Assembly (NCBI GenBank): GCA_017549145.1
Contig: JAFYVM010000050.1
Coordinates: 1 to 64,000, forward strand
Direction of reading: 5' to 3'
Origin: Bacteroidales bacterium
GTDB taxonomy: Bacteria > Bacteroidota > Bacteroidia > Bacteroidales > UBA932
DNA length: 64,000 nt
How positions within the stretch are numbered: the stretch's first letter is position 1; every line of letters begins with the position of its first letter. The position numbers and the translations under genes were made by a program. This document shows, in pieces, positions 43,379-52,042 of the stretch. The notes below the pieces were generated by a model. It ran no database searches. It saw only the letters and a program-made list of their open reading frames with translations, and was not told the DNA's origin.

Positions 43379-44305
43379 ATGAGCAGATCTGCAAAAATAT
43401 TCATAACAGTTCTGGCAATACTCTCCCTGGCATTGCTACTGTACTTTATATTCGGCCGCAAGGCCTCAGCTACAACATCGGATTCAGATCCTCAGCAGGT
43501 GGAGTCCAGCGAAGGTGCATCAAGGTGGCTGGAACTCCCTGCATACAAAGATGGAGAGTCTGGTCGTTATGTGGTGACGCACACTGCTGAGATGGGAGGA
43601 CGTCTTCAGAGAAACTATACCTTGTTATATGATGAGGGAAGTTATGCTGCCTTGTGGGTCGCTTATCCCCTATGTAAGGATCATATTTCTTCTGGTCGAG
43701 AGGAAACATGGGGATATGACCCTCATATCCCAAGAAAAGCGCAGACTAGTGTCAGCAGCGGATATGGAGCATCTGAGCCTACTGAAAATTATCCAAAGAA
43801 TTTTTACGCGAGAGGCCATCAGATTCCGAATGCAGACCGTAGCGCAGTACCACATATGCAGGCTCAGACATATTTTTCAAGCAATATGACACCTCAGATC
43901 CAGAATGGTTTCAATGGGGGCGTCTGGGCAAAGCTTGAGTCTGCTGTCAGGGATCGAATTCCCGCGACTGATACTCTTTATGTAGTTACTGGTGCTGTGT
44001 TCTCTCGTTATGGAGAAGATGAGCCGGTTAAGACCATTGTGAATAAAAATGATTCTAAGCCACTACCAGTTCCAAACTATTATTGGAAAGCTCTCTTAAA
44101 AGTCACCAGGTCTGCAGGTCAAATCATTGATGCTAAGACCATTGGTTTCTGGCTTCCTCATGGCGATCTTAAAGGTCATTCATATTCAGAATACGTTGTC
44201 ACTGTTGATCAAATAGAGCAGTGGACCGGCCTGGATCTCTTTCCAAATCTTTCTGACACAATAGAGACTTCAGCAGAGTCTTATACTTCTTGGCGATCTT
44301 TCTAG
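43379..44305 (+). CDS. Exported DNA/RNA non-specific endonuclease, nuclease 1
   Basis: A member of the beta-beta-alpha-metal NUC1 family that cuts single- and double-stranded DNA and RNA. The 308 residues start with a signal/anchor helix (about 6-26), then a linker and the nuclease domain (about 50-308). Catalytic landmarks are ARGHQIPNADR (from residue 144; the His is the general base) and SSNMTPQIQNGFN with the metal-binding Asn169. The usual Asp before RGH is Ala here. The C-terminus VDQIEQWTGLDLFPNL is shared with the second nuclease domain at 46633-47772, so the two are paralogues. It is likely extracytoplasmic and used in nucleic-acid scavenging or biofilm DNA removal (inference). Confidence 0.9.
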   Translation: MSRSAKIFITVLAILSLALLLYFIFGRKASATTSDSDPQQVESSEGASRWLELPAYKDGESGRYVVTHTAEMGGRLQRNYTLLYDEGSYAALWVAYPLCKDHISSGREETWGYDPHIPRKAQTSVSSGYGASEPTENYPKNFYARGHQIPNADRSAVPHMQAQTYFSSNMTPQIQNGFNGGVWAKLESAVRDRIPATDTLYVVTGAVFSRYGEDEPVKTIVNKNDSKPLPVPNYYWKALLKVTRSAGQIIDAKTIGFWLPHGDLKGHSYSEYVVTVDQIEQWTGLDLFPNLSDTIETSAESYTSWRSF

Positions 44306-44477
44306 TTGTGAGCTTCTTAGAAGAGCATGTGAAAAAGCGATAGGAGTAATGATAGGTGATTCTGGAAAGGGGTTGCCTGTTTTTTTATGTGGCTTCGAGG
44401 TTGCATTTTGTCTTAAAAATGTCCTTTGGGGCTACTAATTAACCTTCGATAGTGTTGGTATTCCATTCAATTCTGAT

Positions 44478-44485
44478 TACCTTTG
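44478..44485 (+). promoter_or_regulatory. Putative -7 element (TACCTTTG) for the peptide/lipoprotein-nuclease unit
   Basis: TACCTTTG lies 48 bases before the ATG of the 50-residue peptide gene. The rest of the 228-base gap 44306-44533 shows no gene; only a short GCTTCT/AGAAG inverted repeat is visible after the nuclease 1 stop. Confidence 0.5.
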
Positions 44486-44533
44486 TCGGCTATTCGCAAG
44501 AAATACTCGAATTCACACAAAATATATATAACT

Positions 44534-44686
44534 ATGAACAAGTACAATTCTATGAATTGGGAAGGTAAGTCGTATGAGACACCTTCCGCAAATGTACTCA
44601 ATGTGTATACTGAAGGCGTGCTTTGTACTAGCAGCAACTTTGGTATCAACGATTGGGAGAAAGACGAAGACTCTCTGGATTTTTAA
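44534..44686 (+). CDS. 50-residue peptide of unknown function
   Basis: The ATG at 44534 opens a 50-codon frame ending 14 bases before the start of the next lipoprotein gene. It has no signal peptide or membrane segment. The sequence carries ETPSANVLNVYTEGVLCTSS, a single cysteine (VLC), and an acidic tail DWEKDEDSLDF. From memory, similar short Bacteroidales ORFs with a P-x3-VL-x4-EGVLC pattern and an acidic aromatic C-terminus are seen next to fimbrillin-like lipoprotein genes; this is recollection, not a search. The promoter box upstream and tight spacing support expression. Function unknown; a peptide precursor or assembly factor are possibilities. Confidence 0.65.
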   Translation: MNKYNSMNWEGKSYETPSANVLNVYTEGVLCTSSNFGINDWEKDEDSLDF

Positions 44687-44700
44687 CATTAACCCTAAAA

Positions 44701-46632
44701 ATGAAAATGAACATGAAAAAGATTATTTCTTGGGGTATGATGTTGGCAGCCGCATTTACCCTTACAAATTGCGCAAAAGAAATGGATGCTCCAGTTCAGG
44801 AGCCAGAGTCAAATGGTTATCCATTCGAGATCGTAGCTTCTACAGTTGACACAAAGACCGTTAACGACGGTATGTCTACTAAGTGGGCAGAAGGTGATAA
44901 GCTTAATGTTTTTCACGCTCTTGGTGATGACCCAAATTATGTAAACGATGGTGCTTTCACTGTTTCAGATGTTGAGGCAGGCGTATTCACAGGTACAATC
45001 GCAGAGGAGTTGGACGTTGAGGAAGAGTATGACTGGTTTGCTCTATATCCTTATAGCGAGCAGGTAACAACTCCTGCAGCTACATCTGCAGGCTATACTT
45101 ATATTGGACATAGCAAGGGTTTGAACCAGACAGGATATGACAGCATGGCTTCTTTGAAAGGCAGCGTATGCCCTCTTTATGGTGTTCTCAAGTATGGTGG
45201 AGTAAAGCCTGAGCTTGAAATGCAGCATCTTTCATCTGTTATTGCAATCAATGTAACAAATGACACTGATGAGCCTCTTACAATCACTACTGCTTCATTC
45301 ACAGCCCCTGAGGCAATCGTAGGTTCATTCTACATTAACTTTACAGATAAGGATAATGTTGTTTATACTGCAAGTGAGGGATATTCGCTGAATACAGCTG
45401 TTGTTAATGTCACTGAGGGAACAGCTCTGGAGAAAGGTGAGTCTGCAGTTCTTTACCTTGCAATCAAACCTTTCACAGCTGCTGCTGGTGAGAAACTTAC
45501 TCTTGCAGTCAATGGATACTCTAAGGAGATCACTCTTGCAAAGAATGCAGTTTTCACGGCTGGTAAGATCAAGACTGTGAACTTCTCTTATGATACTACC
45601 GAGGCTCCTGCGGGTCCGTCTACTATTTCAGTTGCTGAGTTTCTAAACCTTAAGGATACAGCAACAGAGTATGTCCTTACAGGTGAGATTACTAGAGTTG
45701 TCAATACATCTTATGGTAACTTTGACCTTACAGATGCGACAGGTACTGTATATGTGTACGGTTTGCTGACTCCAGAAGGTGCTTCTCAGAAGCAGTGGGC
45801 TGCAGCTGGCTTAAAGATGGGTGATGTAATTACTGTAAGGGGTAAATATAGTGTATATAATAATAGCCCACAGATTAAGAATGCTTATTATGTGAGCCAT
45901 TTAGTTGCATTTGCTGAGCCTCAGATCAACTGTGTAGATAATGTGGTAACCATGACAGCAGAAGAGGGTGCAACAATTTACTATACTATAGATGGCTCTG
46001 ATCCTACTGTGGATTCATTTGAATATGTTGAGCCATTTGAAATCGAGGAAACAATAACAGTTAAGGCAATTGCTGCAGCAGATGGAAGACCATCATCTCC
46101 AATCGCTTCGAAGATCTGCGCATTCGTTGACCCTAACGGTAGTGGAGATGGTCCTGGAACTCCGTCGACTACAGCTTGCTATACATTATCTACTGCAAGT
46201 AAGCAGGGAAGCAACAGCGCTTATGCAGGTGCTTGTGATATTACGGTGGATGGAATCAAGTGGAATGTCGCTGGTAATACTCAGATAAACCCTTGGAGAT
46301 TTGGTGGAAAGTCTATCACTAAAGTCGATCGAGCAATTTACACTAAGACCGCATATCCTGCACCTCTTTCTAAAGTGGAGTTTGTTTCAGGAACACTTAC
46401 TGCGACTTGGAATTCATTGACTCTTGTTTACTCAACTAATTCTGATTTCAGCAATGCTCAGACTATGAGTGCACCATCTGTTGGAGCAAGTAAGACAATT
46501 GAATTTGTTCCAGAGGGAGGTTTCCCAGCTAATTGCTATTTCAAGTTTATTCTGAACATAACAAATACTGCAACATCGAGTAATAAGTATGTTCAGATGA
46601 AAGAGATCAAGTTCTACGGATACGATAATTGA
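44701..46632 (+). CDS. Multidomain surface lipoprotein (fimbrillin-like, OB-fold, chitobiase-like), ends at in-frame TGA
   Basis: A 643-residue lipoprotein (lipobox TNC, Cys24 counted from 44701; starts at 44707 and 44713 also possible). Regions in order: fimbrillin-like N-terminal part (about 30-300, ending GKIKTVNFSYD), an OB-fold nucleic-acid-binding-like domain (about 310-400; EYVLTGEITRVVN, GTVYVYGLL, MGDVITVRGKY), a chitobiase/hexosaminidase C-terminal-type beta domain (TIYYTIDGSDPT), a Gly/Ser linker, and a final beta-sandwich domain ending MKEIKFYGYDN. The stop TGA is followed in the same frame by an open reading frame that starts with a Ser/Gly linker and holds a nuclease domain, so this is probably the N-terminal two-thirds of one nuclease protein. 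See the next entry. Confidence 0.8.
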   Translation: MKMNMKKIISWGMMLAAAFTLTNCAKEMDAPVQEPESNGYPFEIVASTVDTKTVNDGMSTKWAEGDKLNVFHALGDDPNYVNDGAFTVSDVEAGVFTGTIAEELDVEEEYDWFALYPYSEQVTTPAATSAGYTYIGHSKGLNQTGYDSMASLKGSVCPLYGVLKYGGVKPELEMQHLSSVIAINVTNDTDEPLTITTASFTAPEAIVGSFYINFTDKDNVVYTASEGYSLNTAVVNVTEGTALEKGESAVLYLAIKPFTAAAGEKLTLAVNGYSKEITLAKNAVFTAGKIKTVNFSYDTTEAPAGPSTISVAEFLNLKDTATEYVLTGEITRVVNTSYGNFDLTDATGTVYVYGLLTPEGASQKQWAAAGLKMGDVITVRGKYSVYNNSPQIKNAYYVSHLVAFAEPQINCVDNVVTMTAEEGATIYYTIDGSDPTVDSFEYVEPFEIEETITVKAIAAADGRPSSPIASKICAFVDPNGSGDGPGTPSTTACYTLSTASKQGSNSAYAGACDITVDGIKWNVAGNTQINPWRFGGKSITKVDRAIYTKTAYPAPLSKVEFVSGTLTATWNSLTLVYSTNSDFSNAQTMSAPSVGASKTIEFVPEGGFPANCYFKFILNITNTATSSNKYVQMKEIKFYGYDN

Positions 46633-47772
46633 TCATCATCCGGCGGAGGCGTCGGAGGTGATGAGCCTACAGGCGAAGTGCCAGCCGCGACGGTAACTAC
46701 CGGAAGTGCAAATATCAAGAGTTCGACAGAGGTGACTCTGTCGGGCTCTTTTGCTGACGCGACAGCAACGCCGACGGAGGTGGGTTTTTATTATGGAACT
46801 TCCTCTAATCCAACTTCAGGTAAGTCAGTGAGTACGACTTCCAGCTCGTTTTCACTTGCTTTGACTGGCCTGCAGGAAAATACAAAATACTATTATTGTG
46901 CATATGTCAAGGTCGCTGGTACTGGAACTTATACTGGTACAGTCAATCTTTTCAAAGGTGAAGTAAAGAGCTTTACAACTCTTTCTGAATCAGAGGATGA
47001 CCCTGTCGAACCATCTGTAAATCAGTCATGGCTTGAACTCCCTGGTGCGGTAAATAATAGCAATTATCTGGTGAATACGTACTATGATGGTTCTAACCGC
47101 AACTACACTCATCTATATGACAAATCAACCTATACTTCTCTTTGGACTGCATATCATCTCAACAGCAGCCACATGGGAAGCTATAGCAGACCTAACTCAT
47201 GGAGTTTCAGTCCAGCTATCAGCGAGAGTCTTCAGGTGAATTTGACAGATAGAAGCTACAATGATAACTATTCACGCGGTCATATGATTCCGAATGCGTC
47301 GCGTAATGGTAACAGGACAATGCAGTTGCAGACCTTCTATGTCACCAATTCTGTTCCGCAGATTCAGGACAACTTCAATGGTGGTATATGGCAGAATCTT
47401 GAAGCGGCTCTTCAGGAAATTGCAGAGTCTGAAGAAATCTATATTGTGACAGGAGTCGCTTTCAATAAGGTTGGTGAGTCCAAGACAATAAAGTATACAA
47501 CAGCTAAGGATGACACTAAGAAGGTGCCAGTTCCTAACTACTTCTATAAGGTGGTGCTTAAGGTTGAGAAGTCGGGCACAACGATTACTTCAGCCAGCAC
47601 AATCGGCTTCTGGTTTGAGCATAAGACCTATAGTGGAAGTTATACTAATTATGCGTTTTCGGTGGATCAGATCGAGCAGTGGACCGGAATGGATTTCTTT
47701 GTGAATCTGCCTGATAATGTAGAATCCTCAGCCGAATCCAATGGCAACTGGTCGACTTTTCGGAGTTTCTAG
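46633..47772 (+). pseudogene. DNA/RNA non-specific endonuclease, nuclease 2: in-frame continuation after TGA
   Basis: The frame continues without interruption after the TGA at 46630-46632 for 379 codons. It begins with a Ser/Gly linker (SSSGGGVGGDEP), then a fibronectin-type-III-like domain (about 16-115; TEVGFYYGTSSNP, ENTKYYYCAYVKV), and a NUC1-type nuclease domain (about 125-379) with SRGHMIPNASR, the Asn-containing VTNSVPQIQDNFNGG, and the ending VDQIEQWTGMDFFVNL. It lacks a signal peptide and its only early start is a GTG at 46678 without an obvious ribosome-binding site. Domains are intact, so either a recent nonsense change or sequencing error split the gene, or the stop is read through. 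Marked pseudogene for that reason only. Confidence 0.75.
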
Positions 47773-47787
47773 TCGTCCCAATAAATA

Positions 47788-47831
47788 AGCATCGTCACTG
47801 AAATCCAATGCGATTTTTCTGTGACGATGCT
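47788..47831. terminator. Hairpin terminator between nuclease 2 and the convergent lipoprotein gene
   Basis: AGCATCGTCAC (47788-47798) pairs with GTGACGATGCT (47821-47831) over 11 bp, and the stem extends inward with mismatches. It is followed by ATTTTGTT on the plus strand and lies between two convergent genes, so it may serve both. Confidence 0.75.
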
Positions 47832-47855
47832 ATTTTGTTATCATCCGAGGAATTA

Positions 47856-48680
47856 CTACTTAAGAGGTGCTGTCTTAGTGGTAAGTTTTAGCGGAACCTG
47901 CTCAAAATTGGTCTTATTGTAGGTCAATGTTCCTGATTTTGAAATTACCTCTGTAAGCCAGTTGTTCTGAGTATCTGTTACGTGCTCTACCCAGTTGATT
48001 GAAAGTTCTGCTTCAGATTCTGTAATGATGTCTGAGAGCTGGAAGCTAACATATCCGCCAGTAAGTCCCCACTGGATCATATCTGTGCTCTGTATCTGAG
48101 TCTGGTCTTCTAGTTTTCCGCCCTCTTCTGTTTCCTTGCCAGCTAGAGTCTCGCCGTAAGCATTGTGTCTGAGAGTGAGGGTGTATTTTCCGGTACCGAC
48201 CTCTGCTGGAGAATAAAGAAGATTTACCATGTGCTTCCTGTCTTCCAACTTAGGGCTGTACTGAATTTCAAATACGACATATAGATTGAGATAGCCGCCT
48301 GCTACCCAGGCGTAATCAATCGTAATAGGGTCATTGATTGTCTTCTCAGGATCAGCAGCGGCATCTTCAAGTGTTATGGGTGCCTTAGTAAGTACTTCAG
48401 ATAGATATGCCACTCTTACGTCGTATCCGTTCTCCACGCCCTCAGTCTTATTAAGTACATCACACTGCATGATGGCTCTTTTAATACCGATAAAGTCCTG
48501 TCCAGTAGTGTTCTCTACGATTGTAAACTCATTTCCCTGGTCACTGATAAACTTATCTCCGACAAAGTTACCCATAGTAAGGTTGCCGTACATAAGTGTA
48601 TTGTCTTTTTTGCATGATGCAAAAACAAATGAAACTGCAGCTAATAGCGCAAATGCAATAAATCTAGTCTTTCTAGCCAT
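47856..48680 (-). CDS. NigD-like lipoprotein
   Basis: A 274-residue lipoprotein (lipobox FASC, Cys23). The N-terminal half (NLTMGNFVGDKF, NEFTIVENTTGQDF, YDVRVAYLSEVLTKAPI) is a small barrel and the C-terminal half a beta-sandwich (YVVFEIQYSP, YTLTLRHNAYGET). This arrangement matches the NigD-like family of Bacteroidales lipoproteins, whose role is unknown. Assignment rests on pattern and length; confidence is moderate. It follows the Fur-family gene by 19 bases and may be cotranscribed with it. Confidence 0.65.
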   Translation of the reverse strand: MARKTRFIAFALLAAVSFVFASCKKDNTLMYGNLTMGNFVGDKFISDQGNEFTIVENTTGQDFIGIKRAIMQCDVLNKTEGVENGYDVRVAYLSEVLTKAPITLEDAAADPEKTINDPITIDYAWVAGGYLNLYVVFEIQYSPKLEDRKHMVNLLYSPAEVGTGKYTLTLRHNAYGETLAGKETEEGGKLEDQTQIQSTDMIQWGLTGGYVSFQLSDIITESEAELSINWVEHVTDTQNNWLTEVISKSGTLTYNKTNFEQVPLKLTTKTAPLK

Positions 48681-48699
48681 TTAAGTATATGTTATAAAA

Positions 48700-49149
48700 T
48701 TAAACCATGTATTTCTTGCGGTTTGGACGACCTACAATCTGTATGTCTATGCTCTCCACCTTATAGCCCTTGAACCTTTTGCGTCCAAGTAGAGTGTGTA
48801 TCGCAGCAGCAAGATCGTCGTCCAGCACATCCTTGAAGGTGTGATTTTCCTTGTCATAGAAATGTGCATGGTAGAAGGTGTTTACATCAAAGTACATCTT
48901 GTTGTTCGAGCTCAATCTGTGGTGGTATACACCAAGCATGGCCAGTTGAGTCAAGATGTTATATACTGATGCAACTGTAACTTTGGCCTTTCCTTGAGCC
49001 AAAATCTCTTCTGTAACCATATCTGCAGATGCATGTCCTAGAACTATCATGGCCTCATGCACAGCAAGCCTTTGTGGGGTTGCTTTCAGGGAATGCTTCT
49101 TAAGCAGTTGTTTGAACTCTTCCAGAGTCGGGCACTTCTGTGTTTGCAT
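48700..49149 (-). CDS. Fur-family transcriptional repressor
   Basis: A metal- or peroxide-responsive DNA-binding regulator. From the ATG at 49149 the protein has 149 residues: winged-helix domain (about 5-80) with KATPQRLAVHEAMIVLGHASAD and TVASVYNILTQLAMLG (in parts), and the dimerisation/metal domain with HAHFYDKENHTF. The C-terminal CxxC zinc pairs of many Fur/Zur proteins are missing. Which metal or signal it senses (Fur, PerR or Zur type) cannot be told. An upstream ATG at 49281 would place about 44 unrelated residues ahead and cross the TATCTTTG promoter box, so the inner start is chosen. Confidence 0.88.
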   Translation of the reverse strand: MQTQKCPTLEEFKQLLKKHSLKATPQRLAVHEAMIVLGHASADMVTEEILAQGKAKVTVASVYNILTQLAMLGVYHHRLSSNNKMYFDVNTFYHAHFYDKENHTFKDVLDDDLAAAIHTLLGRKRFKGYKVESIDIQIVGRPNRKKYMV

Positions 49150-49170
49150 ATGTTTTATTGTTTGAGGCTG

Positions 49171-49178
49171 CAAAGATA
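49171..49178 (-). promoter_or_regulatory. Putative -7 element (TATCTTTG) for the Fur-family gene
   Basis: The minus strand has TATCTTTG 22 bases before the start at 49149; supports the shorter reading frame. Confidence 0.55.
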
Positions 49179-49248
49179 TTAATAATTTGGAAAAATTCAA
49201 AATTGGGAAAAATAAGAGTTCTTTTACAGCTAATTGCGGAATTTTTGG

Positions 49249-49256
49249 TATTTTTG
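49249..49256 (+). promoter_or_regulatory. Putative -7 element (TATTTTTG) for the SDR gene
   Basis: TATTTTTG lies 25 bases before the ATG at 49282, divergent from the Fur-family promoter; the shared AT-rich region could hold the regulator's operator, though no clear palindrome was identified. Confidence 0.5.
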
Positions 49257-49281
49257 CGGCCGTTTTGAATTGCGCACACAT

Positions 49282-50094
49282 ATGAAAAAGAGATTCAGGA
49301 ATTATGAGACTTATGCCCTAGTGACTGGCGCGGCGTCAGGAATGGGTAGAATTTATTCACTTCGCCTTGCAGAAAAGGGATATAACGTAATCCTTGTTGA
49401 TATCAATGCAAAGGGACTTGAGGAAACAGAGGCCTTGATCAGATCATCTGTTCAGGAGGTTAAGATACTTCCAATTGTTCAGGATCTTTCAGCTTTGGAT
49501 GCAGCTGATCAGATTTTTGAAAAGACAGAGGCTGCAGGTTGCCAGGTAGAGGTTCTGGTGAATAATGCTGGCATAATGTATTGTCAGGGTATTGCTGAGA
49601 CTTCTGAGCGTATGCTCAAGCTAATTATGATGGTGCACATGAATACTCCTTTGATGCTTTGCCGCAAGTATGTGACAGGTATGAAGGAGCGTAAATGTGG
49701 ATACATCCTTAACATCTCCTCTTTGGCAGCTTGGATGTCTTGGCCTGGAATTGGAATGTACGGCAACACCAAGCGTTTCGTAAGAGATTATTCTCGCGAG
49801 CTTAGAATTGAGTGTCAGAAGACAGGAGTCAGCGTGACCAATGCATATTTTGGAGCTGTTGATACTCCGCTTATTCCGCTTAAGGAGAGTCTCCGCAAGC
49901 TAGCAAGAGGCCTTGCAGTCATGATTACACCTGAGAAGGCAGTGAAGAGAGCGTTGAATGCAACATTCAGAAGACGTAGAGGTACTATGCCAGGCTTCTT
50001 GAATAAGCTCTTCTGGCCGTTCATTGTGATTCTTCCTGACTGTCTTTTAGGTTGGGTTTACAGAAAGGCGAAGCCTTATCTGATGAACGTCTAA
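49282..50094 (+). CDS. Short-chain dehydrogenase/reductase
   Basis: An NAD(P)-dependent oxidoreductase of the classical SDR family, 270 residues. Cofactor motif TGAASGMG (about 15-22), NNAG (about 90-93), catalytic Ser in LNISSLAAW and the YGNTK active-site Tyr/Lys are all present. The C-terminal part has a basic, then hydrophobic segment (LFWPFIVILPDCLLGWVY) suggesting membrane association. The start at 49282 is chosen because the upstream ATG at 49234 lies before the promoter box. The substrate cannot be told. Confidence 0.9.
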   Translation: MKKRFRNYETYALVTGAASGMGRIYSLRLAEKGYNVILVDINAKGLEETEALIRSSVQEVKILPIVQDLSALDAADQIFEKTEAAGCQVEVLVNNAGIMYCQGIAETSERMLKLIMMVHMNTPLMLCRKYVTGMKERKCGYILNISSLAAWMSWPGIGMYGNTKRFVRDYSRELRIECQKTGVSVTNAYFGAVDTPLIPLKESLRKLARGLAVMITPEKAVKRALNATFRRRRGTMPGFLNKLFWPFIVILPDCLLGWVYRKAKPYLMNV

Positions 50095-50103
50095 AAAAAG
50101 TTG

Positions 50104-50111
50104 TATATTTG
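50104..50111 (+). promoter_or_regulatory. Putative -7 element (TATATTTG) for trxB-bamD-rpoZ-recN
   Basis: TATATTTG sits 23 bases upstream of the trxB ATG; an AT-rich run precedes it. The following genes are closely spaced and in the same direction, so it may serve the whole unit. Confidence 0.55.
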
Positions 50112-50134
50112 TAGGTTGTACTAGATTTACAGAG

Positions 50135-51058
50135 ATGGGAAATATTAAATGCCTTATAATCGGTGGTGGTCCTGCAGGATACACAGCTGCCATATATGCT
50201 GCAAGAGCAGATATGGCTCCAGTTGTATATGAGGGTGTTCAGCCAGGAGGTCAGTTGACCACTACCACTGATATTGAGAATTATCCTGGATTCGAGAATG
50301 GAATCCTTGGTCAGACACTTATGGACACAATGAGGGCTCAGGCAGTTCGCCTCGGTGCTGATGTCCGTATAGGCTCAATCTCCTCTGTGGATCTTTCTGA
50401 GCGTCCGTTCAAGGTTGTGGTAGATGGAGGTGAGCAGCTGCTTGCTGAAACCCTGATTATTGCCACAGGTGCTACAGCCAAGTATCTTGGACTTCCTTCA
50501 GAGACTAAGTTCAAAGGTCTTGGTGTGTCAGCGTGTGCAACCTGCGACGGATTCTTCTACAGAAAGAAAGTCGTTGCTGTTGTTGGTGGAGGTGATACAG
50601 CATGCGAGGAGGCTACATATCTTGCCGGTCTTTGCAAGAAGGTATATATGATCGTTCGTCGAGATGTTCTTAGAGCTTCTGAGGCTATGCAGGAGCGTGT
50701 GAAGAACACTGAGAATATCGAGATCCTTTGGAATTGCAACACTCAGGAGGTTCTCGGAGATGAGTATGGCGTAACAGGAGTTCGTGTTGAACGAAAGGAT
50801 GGGGAGGTGTTTGATATTGCTTTGGATGGTTTCTTCCTCGCAATCGGACATCATCCTAATTCAGAGCTCTTCAGCCAGTGGGTGAATGTCGATAAGGAAG
50901 GATATATCATCACTGACGGCAAGACATCACAGACAAATATCGAGGGCGTTTTTGCTGCAGGTGATGTTCAGGATCCGATTTATCGCCAGGCGATTACTGC
51001 TGCTGCATCCGGATGCCGTGCTGCTCTTGATGCAGAGAAGTTCCTTAAGATGAAATAA
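50135..51058 (+). CDS. trxB: Thioredoxin-disulfide reductase
   Basis: TrxB reduces thioredoxin with NADPH. The 307-residue flavoprotein has the FAD-binding GGGPAGYTAAIYAARA (10-25), the redox-active CATC (134-137), the NADPH-binding VVGGGDTACEEA and the second FAD motif FAAGDVQD near the C-terminus. Length and motif order are standard for the low-molecular-weight bacterial type. Confidence 0.95.
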   Translation: MGNIKCLIIGGGPAGYTAAIYAARADMAPVVYEGVQPGGQLTTTTDIENYPGFENGILGQTLMDTMRAQAVRLGADVRIGSISSVDLSERPFKVVVDGGEQLLAETLIIATGATAKYLGLPSETKFKGLGVSACATCDGFFYRKKVVAVVGGGDTACEEATYLAGLCKKVYMIVRRDVLRASEAMQERVKNTENIEILWNCNTQEVLGDEYGVTGVRVERKDGEVFDIALDGFFLAIGHHPNSELFSQWVNVDKEGYIITDGKTSQTNIEGVFAAGDVQDPIYRQAITAAASGCRAALDAEKFLKMK

Positions 51059-51073
51059 TACATATTATATAAG

Positions 51074-51982
51074 ATGAAATTCAGAAACATAATTCTTGCG
51101 GTTCTAGCCGTAATTTCAATGTCTTCATGTAAGTCGCAGTATGAGTTGCTCCTTAGCAGCAATGATACTGATGCCAAATACAAGGCTGCATTTGAGTATT
51201 TCAACAATAAGAAATATAGTAGAGCTGCGACTTTGTTTGAGTCTTTGGCTGCACTTACAGATGGTACTGACCGCGATGACACTGTGAGATTCTATTGGGG
51301 ACTCAGCAACTATAATTTCAAGGATTACTATACAGCAGAGACTAACTTCCAGCAGTTCGCCGAAAGCTATCCAAGAAGCCCATTTGCTTCTCAGGCAAGA
51401 TATCTACGTCTGGACTGTCTCTATCGTTCGACCCTCAGATATGAACTTGATCAGCAGCCTACATATAAGGCGATGAGCGCAATATCTGAGTATATGCTTG
51501 AGTATCCTGATAATGAGAATATGCAGGTTTGTAAGGATATGCTTGAGGAACTCGGTGAGCGACTTGACAGAAAGGCATATGAGGCAGCTAAGCTTTACTA
51601 CAAGATGGAGGACTACCTTGCATCGCATGTAGCATTCCGTAATGTGCTTAAGGATGATGCAGAGAATATGTATCGTGAAGATATCCTTTATTATATCGCG
51701 ATGTCATCTTATAAGTATGCTTACCTAAGTGTTCCGTCAAAGCAGAAAGAGAGATATCTCTCATTCATCGATGATTATTATAACTTTATCGGTGAACTTC
51801 CGGATTCACATTATCGCAAGGAACTTGACGCAATTTATGCTAAGGCTCAGAAGGCTCTAGGAAAGCGCGGAGTACAGACAGGTGATGATAGCTCCGAGAA
51901 GGAGTTTGCAAAAGAAAGAGCAAAACTTGAGAAGGCTAGAGCTAAGGCCGAGAAGGAAGCAGCTCAAAAAGTTGCAAAATAA
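51074..51982 (+). CDS. bamD: Outer-membrane protein assembly factor BamD
   Basis: BamD is an essential lipoprotein of the BAM complex that inserts beta-barrel proteins. The 302 residues have a lipobox (SMSSC, Cys19) and five TPR-like repeats (KYKAAFEYFNNKKYSRAATLFES, shown in parts: AAFEYFNNKKYSRA; YYTAETNFQQFAESYP) in the BamD arrangement. A basic Lys/Glu/Ala-rich helix (about 270-302) ends the protein. It lies 15 bases after trxB and 60 before rpoZ. Confidence 0.92.
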   Translation: MKFRNIILAVLAVISMSSCKSQYELLLSSNDTDAKYKAAFEYFNNKKYSRAATLFESLAALTDGTDRDDTVRFYWGLSNYNFKDYYTAETNFQQFAESYPRSPFASQARYLRLDCLYRSTLRYELDQQPTYKAMSAISEYMLEYPDNENMQVCKDMLEELGERLDRKAYEAAKLYYKMEDYLASHVAFRNVLKDDAENMYREDILYYIAMSSYKYAYLSVPSKQKERYLSFIDDYYNFIGELPDSHYRKELDAIYAKAQKALGKRGVQTGDDSSEKEFAKERAKLEKARAKAEKEAAQKVAK

Positions 51983-52042
51983 TTGAAACCCGAGTGAAAT
52001 TCGGCGGTATAATAAAGTAGAGAGAAATAAACTTTATAAAAA

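Noticed and set aside
46630..46632. Genome-wide reassignment of TGA
   Set aside because: TGA ends other intact genes in the window (for example the FecR gene at 3575-3577) and Trp is coded by TGG, so the code is standard.
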